Below, in pieces: positions 35,049 to 43,460 of a stretch of 64,000 nt of DNA. Under the pieces are notes generated by a model that saw nothing but the letters and a program-made list of their open reading frames with translations, searched no databases and had not been told where the DNA came from. A program made the translations under genes and the position numbers. The stretch is from DATEGZ01 sp035519535 (lineage in GTDB: Bacteria > Acidobacteriota > Vicinamibacteria > Vicinamibacterales > SCN-69-37). Numbering within the stretch: the first letter of the stretch is position 1; the number at the start of each line of letters is the position of its first letter. The stretch spans positions 14,301 through 78,300 of the forward strand of contig DATIWF010000014.1 in NCBI GenBank assembly GCA_035519535.1. Reading direction: 5' to 3'.

Positions 35049-35947
35049 GGCGATGGCGCGCCGCGCTGCTCGCCTGTGTCGCGACGGCTGGCGCCGTCGC
35101 GCTGCCGCGCGCGCAGGACCCGTCGCAGCGCCAGCCCACGTTCCGCGGCGGTACGGACGCCGTCCGCGTGGACGTCTCGGTCCGGGAGAACGCGAAGGTC
35201 ATCGCCGGACTCACGGCATCGGACTTCCAGATCTACGACAACGGCGTGCTGCAGCAGGTCGCTGACGTGAGCTACGGCAAGCTGCCGATCGACGTCACTG
35301 TCGCGTTGGACGTCAGCCTGAGCGTCGGCGGCCAACTCCTCACGAACCTGCGCCGGGCGGTCCTGCAGCTCTTGAGCGATCTCGGCCCGGACGACCGGCT
35401 GAAGCTCGTGACGTTCAACATGCGAATCGCCAGGATTGTGGACTTCACCACGAGCGCCTCCGACGTCGAACAGGCCATCCGCTCCGCGGCGGCCGGCGGC
35501 GGGACCTCCGTGTTCGATGCGATCGCGGTTTCACTCGTGTCGGCGGCGCCCCTCGATCGCCGTCAGCTCGTCGTGCTCTTCACCGACGGCGCCGACAGCA
35601 CGAGCCTGGCAACGCCGCGGCTCCTCGTCGACATTGCTCAGCGCACCAACACCTCGCTCACGTCGGTCGTCCCGAGCGCCCTCGTCAACGCGGGCACGCG
35701 CGGCGATCCGCGCGCGCGCCTGCTGACGCTCCAGCGCCTGGCCGGCGAAACCGGCGGATCCGTCATCCCGGTCGGCAGTGACCTGACCGCGACGTTCCGC
35801 CGCGCGCTCGACGAGTTCCGGTCGAGCTACGTCCTGCACTTCATCCCGACCGGCGTCACGCGCGCCGGGTTCCACACCCTCGACGTGCGCGTCAAAGACC
35901 GGCCGAAGCTCACGATTCGGGCCAGGCGCGGCTACTTCGGCGGCTGA
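35045..35947 (+). CDS. VWFA-related acidobacterial domain protein
   Basis: A 300-residue exported protein consisting of a single VWFA-related domain after a signal peptide (about 1-23). PTFRGGTDAVRVDVSV and ASDFQIYDNGVLQQV open the domain. The MIDAS motif is intact (LDVSLS, Asp89/Ser91/Ser93; later LFTDGADSTS), unlike in the gene before it. It ends with SSYVLHFIPTGVTRAGFHTL and RARRGYFGG. The start overlaps the previous stop by four bases. It probably binds a metal-dependent partner at the cell surface. Confidence 0.9.
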   Translation: MRRWRAALLACVATAGAVALPRAQDPSQRQPTFRGGTDAVRVDVSVRENAKVIAGLTASDFQIYDNGVLQQVADVSYGKLPIDVTVALDVSLSVGGQLLTNLRRAVLQLLSDLGPDDRLKLVTFNMRIARIVDFTTSASDVEQAIRSAAAGGGTSVFDAIAVSLVSAAPLDRRQLVVLFTDGADSTSLATPRLLVDIAQRTNTSLTSVVPSALVNAGTRGDPRARLLTLQRLAGETGGSVIPVGSDLTATFRRALDEFRSSYVLHFIPTGVTRAGFHTLDVRVKDRPKLTIRARRGYFGG

Positions 35948-35957
35948 GCCCGCCGGA

Positions 35958-35977
35958 CGCGCGGCGCCCGCCGCGCG
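35958..35977. repeat. GC-rich hairpin between convergent genes
   Basis: CGCGCGGCG (35958-35966) and CGCCGCGCG (35969-35977) are 9-bp inverted arms with a two-base centre, filling the gap between the VWFA and phytase-like genes. It has no T-tract but could slow convergent polymerases. Confidence 0.5.
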
Positions 35978-37399
35978 CTACCGGTCGTCGCGGTCGTCGT
36001 GGTCCTTGTCCTTGAAATGCTGCGGCTGGTAGCCCGGCAGATCGCCCGAATCGAACGCGAACACGAACCACCGGTTCGGGTTGCTCGTCGTTGTGCCGTG
36101 CGCGTTCGGCACGACCGGCAGGTAGTCGTTGTCGTTCGCGACGTACAGCGTGTGCTTGATGACGCCCTTGATCGTGACGTCCTGCCCGAACGCCAGACCC
36201 TCGAGCTTCGCGGGAATGTCGAACGGGCTCATGCCGTTCGCGGTCAGCACGGCGACGATGTCCAGGAAGAGCTGCTTGGGCACGGCATGCGGCGCGAGGT
36301 TCGCCTGACCGCTGATGTGGCTGACGTCCGAGGCGCCCGCCAGGTCGATCTTGTAGAGCCGCTTGAAGACCGCCTGCGAGTCGTCGGCGAGGCCCTTGCT
36401 GTCGCGCTCGTCCACCAGGAACTCGTGATCGTTCACCGCGAGAATCTCGGAAATCGTCGTCTTGACGCTGCCGTCGAGCTGATACGCGTACTGGCGGGTC
36501 TGGCCCGTCCTGGTGTCGATCGTGACGATGCGCGTCACGCCGCCTTTGATGTCGCCCCCGTCCTGCAACAGCGGGCTCTGCATCGCACCCACGAGCGTGC
36601 GTCCGTCGGGCGTGATGGCCAGGCCCTCCATCCCCTTGTTCGTGACGCGGCCGACATGGTTGTTCGCGATCTCGTCGTTGCCAATCGCGCTGAGGTTCTG
36701 GACGGCGAACGTCGAGGGCAGCGAGAAGATCCGGGTCCGGCGGCCGGTTCGGCGGTCGAACTCGTAGACGTACGGTCCGTACTCGTCGGAGATGAACACG
36801 TGCTCGCGGTCCGCCGACACGCGGATGCCCTCGGGATCGAGCCGCGCGTTCAGCGGGTTCGTCGAGGGCAGGCCCGACTCGAAGCCGTCGGAGCGGCCCG
36901 TGAAGTAGTTGGTGTGATCGAGCTCGTTCAGCGCCGGTGCGCCGTCACCGACGGCCCCGCAGCCCGGGCCGTACACGAGCGGCGCGTGCGTCGAGAGGGG
37001 CGTCGTCGCCACCACCATCGGCGTCAGCGTGAACGGCAGCGCCGGCACCATTTTCGGATCGCTCGGAGCCAGCGTCATGTGCAGCGTGTGGAACCGATTG
37101 ATGTACGTCACCGTGTCGTCCGTGCACGCGTTGAACATCACGGCATTCGGCCCGCGGTCCGGCAGGGCAAGGAAGTCGTCGCCCCCGGCGTACGCCAGCG
37201 CGGAACCGATGCCGCCGAGCCGGTTGCCGGCGACGCCGTTCTCGAGGGGCGGCGCCGTCTCCGTCGCAAAATCCTCGTAAAACCCGCTGATCGTGCCGAT
37301 CGCAATCAGCACCGGGCCGGCGGCTTGCCCGGACGTCGCAAACAGCGTCGCACACAGGGCGGCCGCAAGCGCCGCAGTCGTGATCCTCGTCATCCTCAT
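35978..37399 (-). CDS. Exported phytase-like esterase family protein
   Basis: A 473-residue protein with a signal peptide (about residues 1-26) and the features of the esterase-like activity of phytase family (PF13449): GGIGSALAYAGGDDFLALPDRGPN, LDPEGIRVSADREHVFISDEYGPYVYEFD, KGMEGLAITPDGRTLVGAMQSPL and LVDERDSKG, each seen in part. These belong to a beta-propeller that binds divalent metal and phosphate esters in relatives. The substrate is not known. The acidic tail KDKDHDDRDDR may bind calcium. It is convergent with the VWFA gene and divergent from the hemerythrin operon. Confidence 0.88.
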   Translation of the reverse strand: MRMTRITTAALAAALCATLFATSGQAAGPVLIAIGTISGFYEDFATETAPPLENGVAGNRLGGIGSALAYAGGDDFLALPDRGPNAVMFNACTDDTVTYINRFHTLHMTLAPSDPKMVPALPFTLTPMVVATTPLSTHAPLVYGPGCGAVGDGAPALNELDHTNYFTGRSDGFESGLPSTNPLNARLDPEGIRVSADREHVFISDEYGPYVYEFDRRTGRRTRIFSLPSTFAVQNLSAIGNDEIANNHVGRVTNKGMEGLAITPDGRTLVGAMQSPLLQDGGDIKGGVTRIVTIDTRTGQTRQYAYQLDGSVKTTISEILAVNDHEFLVDERDSKGLADDSQAVFKRLYKIDLAGASDVSHISGQANLAPHAVPKQLFLDIVAVLTANGMSPFDIPAKLEGLAFGQDVTIKGVIKHTLYVANDNDYLPVVPNAHGTTTSNPNRWFVFAFDSGDLPGYQPQHFKDKDHDDRDDR

Positions 37400-37702
37400 C
37401 GAAGTGGCTCCCGCGGGCGTTGGTTGACGGCCCGACGGCCGGCCATTCTGACGGGCGGCTTCGACGCGCGTGCAACGGCCGCGTCAACTTGTCGTAAACG
37501 GGCGACGCAGACCCGGCCAGGCTCGGACACGAGGTGCAACAAACCGCATCGTCCGGTGGGCAATGTACTGCCCTGCTGCTGACGATTCCCCGACGCGCGC
37601 GCAATATTCGGCGGCCGCGCGCACGCCTGCCTCCCCGACTCCAGCGGCTCCGCCCGATCGGCGGGGGCACGAAATATGCGATCCGTCCCGGACGGAGGTG
37701 CT
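37400..37702. other. Gene-free intergenic region, divergent promoters expected
   Basis: About 300 bases separate the divergent phytase-like and hemerythrin genes. No convincing frame is present. GGGCA (37558-37562) and TGCCC (37569-37573) form a small dyad, and GGAGG at 37694-37698 is the hemerythrin ribosome site. I see no clear -35/-10 pair. Confidence 0.6.
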
Positions 37703-38161
37703 ATGCCCAGCCTCGTGAGCCAGATCCCGCCGAGCCTGCAGGCCGAGCACGCCGAGCTCAGCGCCGATCTCGGGCGTCTCGCGGACGAACCGGGTCAGGT
37801 TGGCGCGGCAGCGCGCGAGGTGCTGGCGTTGCTCGGTCCCCATCAGGCGCGCGAAGAGCAGTTCGTCTTTCCACCCCTCGGCGTGCTGTTGCCGCTGTGC
37901 GACGGTCGGATCACGCCCGACATGGGTCCCGTGCTCGCGCTGGCGCGGCAGCTCAAGTCGCTGATGCCGAGGATGTTGGAAGAGCACATCGCGATCGTCG
38001 GCGCCTTGCAGACGCTGGCGGACACCGCGCGGGAAGTCGGCCGTCCAGACGCCGCGCTTCTGGCGCACCAGATCATCGCGCACGCACAATTCGAGGAGGA
38101 AGTCCTCTATCCGGCAGCGATTGTGATTGGCGAGTACCTCGCCACCAGGCTCGAGCGGTAG
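37703..38161 (+). CDS. Hemerythrin-domain protein
   Basis: A 152-residue four-helix HHE/hemerythrin protein. Candidate di-iron ligands occur in order: EHAEL in the first helix, HQAREEQFVF in the second, EEHIAIV in the third and HAQFEEEVLYP in the fourth. It could bind oxygen or nitric oxide. The ATG follows GGAGG by four bases. It is the first gene of a run that continues 28 bases later with the oxygen-sensitive Nfn/Kor genes, so oxygen buffering for them is a fair inference. Confidence 0.85.
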   Translation: MPSLVSQIPPSLQAEHAELSADLGRLADEPGQVGAAAREVLALLGPHQAREEQFVFPPLGVLLPLCDGRITPDMGPVLALARQLKSLMPRMLEEHIAIVGALQTLADTAREVGRPDAALLAHQIIAHAQFEEEVLYPAAIVIGEYLATRLER

Positions 38162-38189
38162 GACCAGCCTTCGAAACGCAGGTCGAAGA

Positions 38190-39065
38190 ATGAGCTACCA
38201 GCCGTCGTCTTTCGAGATCGTCTCGCGCGAAGATTTCTCCGACGTCACGTACCTGCTCGAAGTGCGCCATCCGCTGATGTCCCGGGCTGCCAGGCCCGGT
38301 CAGTTCGTCATCGTCATGTCCCACGAGCGGGGCGAGCGGATTCCCCTGACGATCGCCGACTTCTCTGCCGAGCGACAGACGATCACGCTGGTCATCCAGG
38401 CCGTCGGCAAGACGACGAAGGAAATGCAACAGACCTGCACAGCGGGGACGGCGCTCTACGCCGTGGTCGGGCCGATGGGCGTGCCAAGCGCATTCAGTAG
38501 CGCCAGGAAAGTGCTCTGCGTCGGCGGCGGCCTGGGCGTCGCGCCGGTCTTTCCGCAGGCCCGCGGATTCAAGGAGCGCGGCGCGTACGTGATCAGCGTG
38601 CTGGGATTCCGGACCCGCGCGCTCGCGTTCTGGCTCGACAAGTTCGCCGCGACGTGTGACGAGGTCATTCTCTGCACCGACGACGGATCGGCGGGCGTGA
38701 CAGGCAACGTCACGGAAGGGATCAGAGACGCCATCGCCCGGCATCCCGACATCGACGAGTGCATCGCGATTGGTCCGCCCATGATGATGCGGGGATCTGC
38801 CGAGGCGACTCGTCCCCACGGGATCAAGACGATGGTCAGCCTCAACCCGCTGATGATCGACGGCACCGGCATGTGCGGCGGCTGTCGCGTCAAGGTCGGC
38901 GGCCAGGTGAAATTCGCGTGCGTGGACGGGCCGGACTTCGACGCGCACCAGGTGGACTTCGACGACCTGACGCTGCGCCTGCACCGGTTCGCCAGTCAGG
39001 AGCAGGTCGCGATGCATCGCTGGTCGGAGGCCTGCCGGTTCAAGGCGGACGCACTGAGCTCGTGA
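38190..39065 (+). CDS. NfnA-like ferredoxin-NADP reductase subunit (PyrK/SudB family)
   Basis: A 291-residue FAD and [2Fe-2S] subunit of the NfnA/SudB type. FAD-binding RIPLTIADF (50-58), the nucleotide motif GGGLGVAPV (112-120) and MIDGTGMCGGC (Asp224, Cys229, Cys232, with Cys244 later) are seen; family structures bind the cluster with three Cys and an Asp. With its partner, encoded next and overlapping by one base, it exchanges electrons between ferredoxin and NAD(P)H. Sulfide dehydrogenase subunit is the alternative name. It is the start of the oxidoreductase block. Confidence 0.9.
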   Translation: MSYQPSSFEIVSREDFSDVTYLLEVRHPLMSRAARPGQFVIVMSHERGERIPLTIADFSAERQTITLVIQAVGKTTKEMQQTCTAGTALYAVVGPMGVPSAFSSARKVLCVGGGLGVAPVFPQARGFKERGAYVISVLGFRTRALAFWLDKFAATCDEVILCTDDGSAGVTGNVTEGIRDAIARHPDIDECIAIGPPMMMRGSAEATRPHGIKTMVSLNPLMIDGTGMCGGCRVKVGGQVKFACVDGPDFDAHQVDFDDLTLRLHRFASQEQVAMHRWSEACRFKADALSS

Positions 39066-40576
39066 TGGCCGACAAACCGAAGAAGAAGACGATTCGCACG
39101 ATTCCACAGGCACGCACGCCCGTGCGGGAGCAGGATCCGCTCGAGCGGGTCCGGAACTTCTCGGAGGTGTCGGCCGGCTATCGCCGCGAGGACGCGCTCA
39201 TCGAAGCCGAGCGTTGCCTCGTCTGCCCCGACCAGCCGTGCGTCGCGGGGTGTCCGGTCAACATCAACATCCCCGGGTTCATCCAGAAGATCGGGCAGCG
39301 GGATTTCCGCGGCGCGTACGACGTCATCACGGCCACCAATCTGCTGCCGGCGGTGTGCGGCCGCGTGTGCCCGCAGGAATCCCAATGCGAAGGCGTGTGC
39401 ACGGTCGGCGACACGCTCGAGCCCGTGGCGATCGGCCGGCTCGAGCGCTGGGTGGGCGACCTCGCGATTCAGGAGGGCTGGGCGAACATCCCGCACATCG
39501 ACCCGGCGCCCTTCAAGGTCGGCATCGTCGGCTCCGGTCCCGCCGGCATGGCGTGCGCGGCCGACATGGTGAAGGCAGGCTGCGACGTCACCGTGTTCGA
39601 GGCGTTTCATCAGCCGGGCGGCGTGCTGCGGTACGGCATTCCTGACTTCCGCCTGCCGAACGAGGTCATCGACGCGGAGATCCGTAATCTGGTCAAGCTC
39701 GGCGTCAAGTTCGAGTGCAACACGCTCGTCGGGCGGCTGTTCACGATCGAGCAGATGCTCGACGAGATGGGCTTCGACGCGGTCTTCATCGGCACAGGCG
39801 CGGGATACCCGGCGATGCTCGGCATCCCGGGCGACTCGCTCAACGGCGTCCTGTCGGCGAATGAACTCCTGACGCGCTGCAATTTGATGCGGGCGCGAGA
39901 CTTTCCCAACTACGACACGCCGCTGCCGCCCGGCCGGCGCGTGGCGGTGGTCGGTGCCGGCAACACGGCGATGGACGCGATGCGCGTGTGCCTGCGACTG
40001 GGCGCCGAGCGGGTGTCGTGCATCTATCGTCGCAGCAAGGCCGAGTGCCCGGCGCGCGCCGAGGAAGTGCACCACGCCGAGCAGGAAGGCGTTGAATTCC
40101 ACTGGCTCACCAATCCTGTCGAGGTACTCGGCGACGGCGCGGGCGGCGTGCGCGGATTGCGGTGCGTGCGGATGGAACTCGGCGAGCCCGACGCGTCGGG
40201 CCGGCGCCGGCCGGTGCCAATTCCCGGCAGCGAGCACGAGATCGAGACCGACCTTGTCGTGTTTGCGATTGGAACGAACGCCAATCCGATCATGGGTCAG
40301 ACCTCGACCCTACGCCTGAACGCACGCGGCTACATCGAGACCACTGACGACCTCGCGACATCGGTCGCCGGCGTCTTCGCCGGCGGCGACATCGTCACCG
40401 GCGCGGCCACGGTGATTGAGGCGATGGGCGCCGGTCGAACGGCGGCACGGAACATGAAACGGTACCTCGGGATCCGCGATCCGAACGCCCCGTACCGGCC
40501 GGCGCGTCCGAACGGCGCCGGCACGCTCTTCGGCCTCGATGCGCGCGAACACAATTTCATCCGGGTGCGCGAATGA
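39065..40576 (+). CDS. NfnB/GltD-like NADPH-dependent flavoprotein subunit
   Basis: A 503-residue NADPH:acceptor subunit related to glutamate synthase small chain, NfnB and SudA. The N-terminal half carries eight Cys for two [4Fe-4S] clusters (Cys51, 54, 59, 63 and 98, 102, 108, 112). FAD binding is at GIVGSGPAGMACA (about 153-165) and NADPH binding at VAVVGAGNTAMDAM. A final GD motif lies in VAGVFAGGDIVTGAATVIEAM. Paired with NfnA it forms the electron-transfer or bifurcating unit. The start overlaps the NfnA stop (TGATG) and its end overlaps KorA (ATGA). Confidence 0.92.
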   Translation: MADKPKKKTIRTIPQARTPVREQDPLERVRNFSEVSAGYRREDALIEAERCLVCPDQPCVAGCPVNINIPGFIQKIGQRDFRGAYDVITATNLLPAVCGRVCPQESQCEGVCTVGDTLEPVAIGRLERWVGDLAIQEGWANIPHIDPAPFKVGIVGSGPAGMACAADMVKAGCDVTVFEAFHQPGGVLRYGIPDFRLPNEVIDAEIRNLVKLGVKFECNTLVGRLFTIEQMLDEMGFDAVFIGTGAGYPAMLGIPGDSLNGVLSANELLTRCNLMRARDFPNYDTPLPPGRRVAVVGAGNTAMDAMRVCLRLGAERVSCIYRRSKAECPARAEEVHHAEQEGVEFHWLTNPVEVLGDGAGGVRGLRCVRMELGEPDASGRRRPVPIPGSEHEIETDLVVFAIGTNANPIMGQTSTLRLNARGYIETTDDLATSVAGVFAGGDIVTGAATVIEAMGAGRTAARNMKRYLGIRDPNAPYRPARPNGAGTLFGLDAREHNFIRVRE

Positions 40577-42480
40577 ATCCGACTTCACCGCTCGCCCCGC
40601 CGTCTGCACCCTCGCCGCGCGGCGTCCGCGCGGCCTCGACGGCCACGACGATCGCCCAGCACGTCATCGAAGTGATCAGCGACTCTGGCGAAGGCGCGCA
40701 GCGATGCGGGCAGTCCCTGGGAGCGATTGCGGCGCGCATGGGCCTCGGCGTCTGGACCGTGGAGATCATTCCCGCGGAGATCCGGCCGCCCGCGCGCAGC
40801 GTCGCCGGCGCGAGCGGCAACCGGATCCGGCTCGGCACGAACCGCGTCACGAACGGCGGCGACGAGACCGACCTGGTCGTGGCCTTCAACGAGCAGGTGC
40901 TGCTTGGCCGCGTGCGTGCCGGCGAGCTCAAGCCCGGGTGCACGATTCTGCTCGAGAGCATGTGGCGCGACCACGCGGATCCAGCCATCGCGAAGGCGTA
41001 TGCGGAGACGTACGACCGGCTCCTGGCCGCGGGCTACCGGATGTACGAAATTCCGATGGAGCGCGAGTGTCGCCAGCTCGTGGCCGACGCGCGCAAGGGC
41101 AAGAACATGTTCGCGCTCGGGATGCTCTGCAACCTGCTGAGCCTCGACCTCCCGCTCGCCCGCGACCAGGTGGCGCTCACCTTCGGCAAGAAGGCCGCGG
41201 CTGTCGTCAAGACCAACGTCCAGCTGCTCGACGCGGGGTACGCGTGGGCGGACGCCCACCTCGATTTCCGGTACCGGATTCCCGGCGCGGCCGCGACGGC
41301 TCCGCACATCGTCGTCAACGGCAACACGGCGCTCGCGCTGGGCGTGCTCGCCTCGGGCATGGATATCTGCGCGATGTATCCGATCACGCCGGCGACGTCG
41401 GCGTCGCACTACCTCAGCGAGATTTTCGAGAAGGTCGGCGGCGTCGTGCATCAGGCCGAGGACGAGATCGCCGCGTGCACGTTTGCCATCGGCGCGTCCT
41501 ACGCCGGTAAGTGCGCGGTGACGATCACGTCGGGCCCGGGGTACTCGCTCAAGCAGGAGGGCATCGGGTTGGCGGTCATGGCAGAGATTCCGCTCGTGGT
41601 CGTCAACGTCCAGCGCGGCGGGCCGAGCACGGGCCAGCCGACGAAAGCCGAACAAGGCGACCTGCTCGCAGCCATCTACGGGAGCCATGGCGACGCGCCA
41701 AAAGTCGTGATGGCCGCGAGCACCGTCGAGGACTGCTTCTATTCAGTGATCGCGGCACGACGCATCGCCGAGACGTTCAACACGGTCGTCGTGTTGCTGT
41801 CGGATGCCAATCTCGCGACCGCGCAGACCCCGTTTCCGCGCCCGGTGTTTGACGACGCGTGGGTCGCGCCGCCCATCGACCAGAGCCCGGTGCCCGCCGG
41901 CGCCAAGCCGTACGACTGGGATCCGGTCACGGGCCTCGCGCGCCGCTTCATCCCAGGACAACCCAACGGCATGCACACGGTCACGGGCCTGGCGCACGAT
42001 CGCGCGAGTCACGTGGCGTACGACCCGGACATCAATGAAGAAGGCCTGCGCGCGCGCAGCCTCAAGATCGCCGCGCTGCAGAAGACGCTGAACGCGCCGC
42101 CCATCTTCGGCGCCGACTCCGGCGACCTGCTCGTCATCGGCTGGGGAAGCACGAAGGGCGCGATCGAGGAGGCCGTCGAGCGCGTCCGCGCCGAAGGCCT
42201 TCACGTGTCGTCGATGCACCTGCGCTTCCTGCAGCCCCTCGCGCCGGGCTTGAAGGACGCGATAGCGCGGTTCAGGCACGTCCTCACGATCGAGACCAAC
42301 TGGAGCGACCGCCCGGAGGACGACATCATCGACGGCGACAACCGGCGGTACTCCGCCCTCGCGATGATGCTGCGGTCGCGATACCTCGTCGACGTCGACT
42401 GCTGGAGCCAGGTCCGCGGCCAGCCGGTCCGGCCGGGCGCGATTTGCGACGTCATTCGCCGAAAGCTGCAGGGAGTCTGA
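40573..42480 (+). CDS. korA: 2-oxoacid:ferredoxin oxidoreductase subunit alpha (gamma-alpha fusion)
   Basis: A 635-residue KorA-type subunit in which a gamma domain (about residues 20-210, GEGAQRCGQSLGAIAARMG) is fused to the alpha domain. The alpha part has the characteristic MYPITPATSASHYL, HQAEDEIAACTFAIGASYAG, TSGPGYSLKQEGIGLAVMAEIPLVVV in parts and GGPSTGQPTK. The enzyme oxidises 2-oxoglutarate, pyruvate or a branched 2-oxoacid to the acyl-CoA and reduces ferredoxin; the sequence does not fix the substrate. Its partner beta subunit follows one base later. Confidence 0.93.
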   Translation: MNPTSPLAPPSAPSPRGVRAASTATTIAQHVIEVISDSGEGAQRCGQSLGAIAARMGLGVWTVEIIPAEIRPPARSVAGASGNRIRLGTNRVTNGGDETDLVVAFNEQVLLGRVRAGELKPGCTILLESMWRDHADPAIAKAYAETYDRLLAAGYRMYEIPMERECRQLVADARKGKNMFALGMLCNLLSLDLPLARDQVALTFGKKAAAVVKTNVQLLDAGYAWADAHLDFRYRIPGAAATAPHIVVNGNTALALGVLASGMDICAMYPITPATSASHYLSEIFEKVGGVVHQAEDEIAACTFAIGASYAGKCAVTITSGPGYSLKQEGIGLAVMAEIPLVVVNVQRGGPSTGQPTKAEQGDLLAAIYGSHGDAPKVVMAASTVEDCFYSVIAARRIAETFNTVVVLLSDANLATAQTPFPRPVFDDAWVAPPIDQSPVPAGAKPYDWDPVTGLARRFIPGQPNGMHTVTGLAHDRASHVAYDPDINEEGLRARSLKIAALQKTLNAPPIFGADSGDLLVIGWGSTKGAIEEAVERVRAEGLHVSSMHLRFLQPLAPGLKDAIARFRHVLTIETNWSDRPEDDIIDGDNRRYSALAMMLRSRYLVDVDCWSQVRGQPVRPGAICDVIRRKLQGV

Positions 42481-42481
42481 G

Positions 42482-43459
42482 ATGAGCAGCGCGATGGAGT
42501 GTCTCCTGCAGGTGTACGACGACCGCCTCGAGATCGAGGACTACCAGCGCGGGGTGCCGCGTTGGTGCACAGGCTGCGGCGACAACGCGATCCTCGCGGC
42601 CGTGCAGCGGCTCTGCCGCGACGAGCAGCTGCGGCCCGAAAAGACCGTCTTCGTCTCCGGCATCGGCTGCTCCAGCCGGCTGCCGCACTACATGCGGACG
42701 TACGGGTTTCACGGCATCCACGGCCGGGCCCTGCCGATCGCCGAAGGCATTCGCATGGCGCGCCCGGACCTGCACGTGTTCGTGAACACCGGCGACGGCG
42801 ACTGCTGCAGCATCGGCGCGGCGCATTGGGTGCACGCGCTCCGCTACAACATGAACATGACGGTGTTCCTGCACGACAACCAGATCTACGGGTTGACGAA
42901 GATGCAGGCGTCGCCGACGTCGCCGAAGGGCCTCAAGAGCAACACCACGCCGCGCGGCACGTACCTCGACGCGCTCCAGCCGCTGACGGTCACGCTCGGC
43001 GTCCAGAACGTCTCGTTCGTGGCGCAGACGGTGGACTGGATCCCGGAGCTGCTCTACGACATCGTGTCGAAGGCCTTCCACCACAAAGGTCTCTCGTTCA
43101 TCCGCATCGTCCAGCGCTGCCCCGAGTGGCTGCCGAAGCACTTCGAGCCGTTCCTGCACGATCCCGATCGGATCATGGTGCTGACTCACGAGGACGGCGT
43201 CAGCCTCAATCCAGGCCTCGCGAAGGTCTACACGCGCACGGTTCACCACGACCCGTCCGATCTCAGCAAGGCGCGCGACATCGCCTCGATGACCGACATG
43301 ATTCCAGTCGGCATTCTCTATCGCAACCCGGACGTGCCCTGCTACGAGGACTTGCGGCGCAGTGAAGCGCTGCCGACGCCGGCGCTCATCCGCGCGGGCC
43401 TCGAAGCCGAGCTCGACCGCTTCACGGTCTGGCCGCATGCGCACGAGGATCGCAGCTGA
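42482..43459 (+). CDS. korB: 2-oxoacid:ferredoxin oxidoreductase subunit beta
   Basis: A 325-residue TPP-binding beta subunit. The [4Fe-4S] ligands Cys29, Cys32, Cys63 and Cys213 fall at the spacing known for archaeal and bacterial OFORs. The TPP motif is GDGDCCSIGAAHWVHALRYN (104-123), then the metal/TPP ligand region HDNQIYGLT. It begins one base after the KorA stop and ends one base before the ferredoxin-tailed gene, so all three are cotranslated. Likely acts in the cytoplasm. Confidence 0.94.
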   Translation: MSSAMECLLQVYDDRLEIEDYQRGVPRWCTGCGDNAILAAVQRLCRDEQLRPEKTVFVSGIGCSSRLPHYMRTYGFHGIHGRALPIAEGIRMARPDLHVFVNTGDGDCCSIGAAHWVHALRYNMNMTVFLHDNQIYGLTKMQASPTSPKGLKSNTTPRGTYLDALQPLTVTLGVQNVSFVAQTVDWIPELLYDIVSKAFHHKGLSFIRIVQRCPEWLPKHFEPFLHDPDRIMVLTHEDGVSLNPGLAKVYTRTVHHDPSDLSKARDIASMTDMIPVGILYRNPDVPCYEDLRRSEALPTPALIRAGLEAELDRFTVWPHAHEDRS

Positions 43460-43460
43460 C

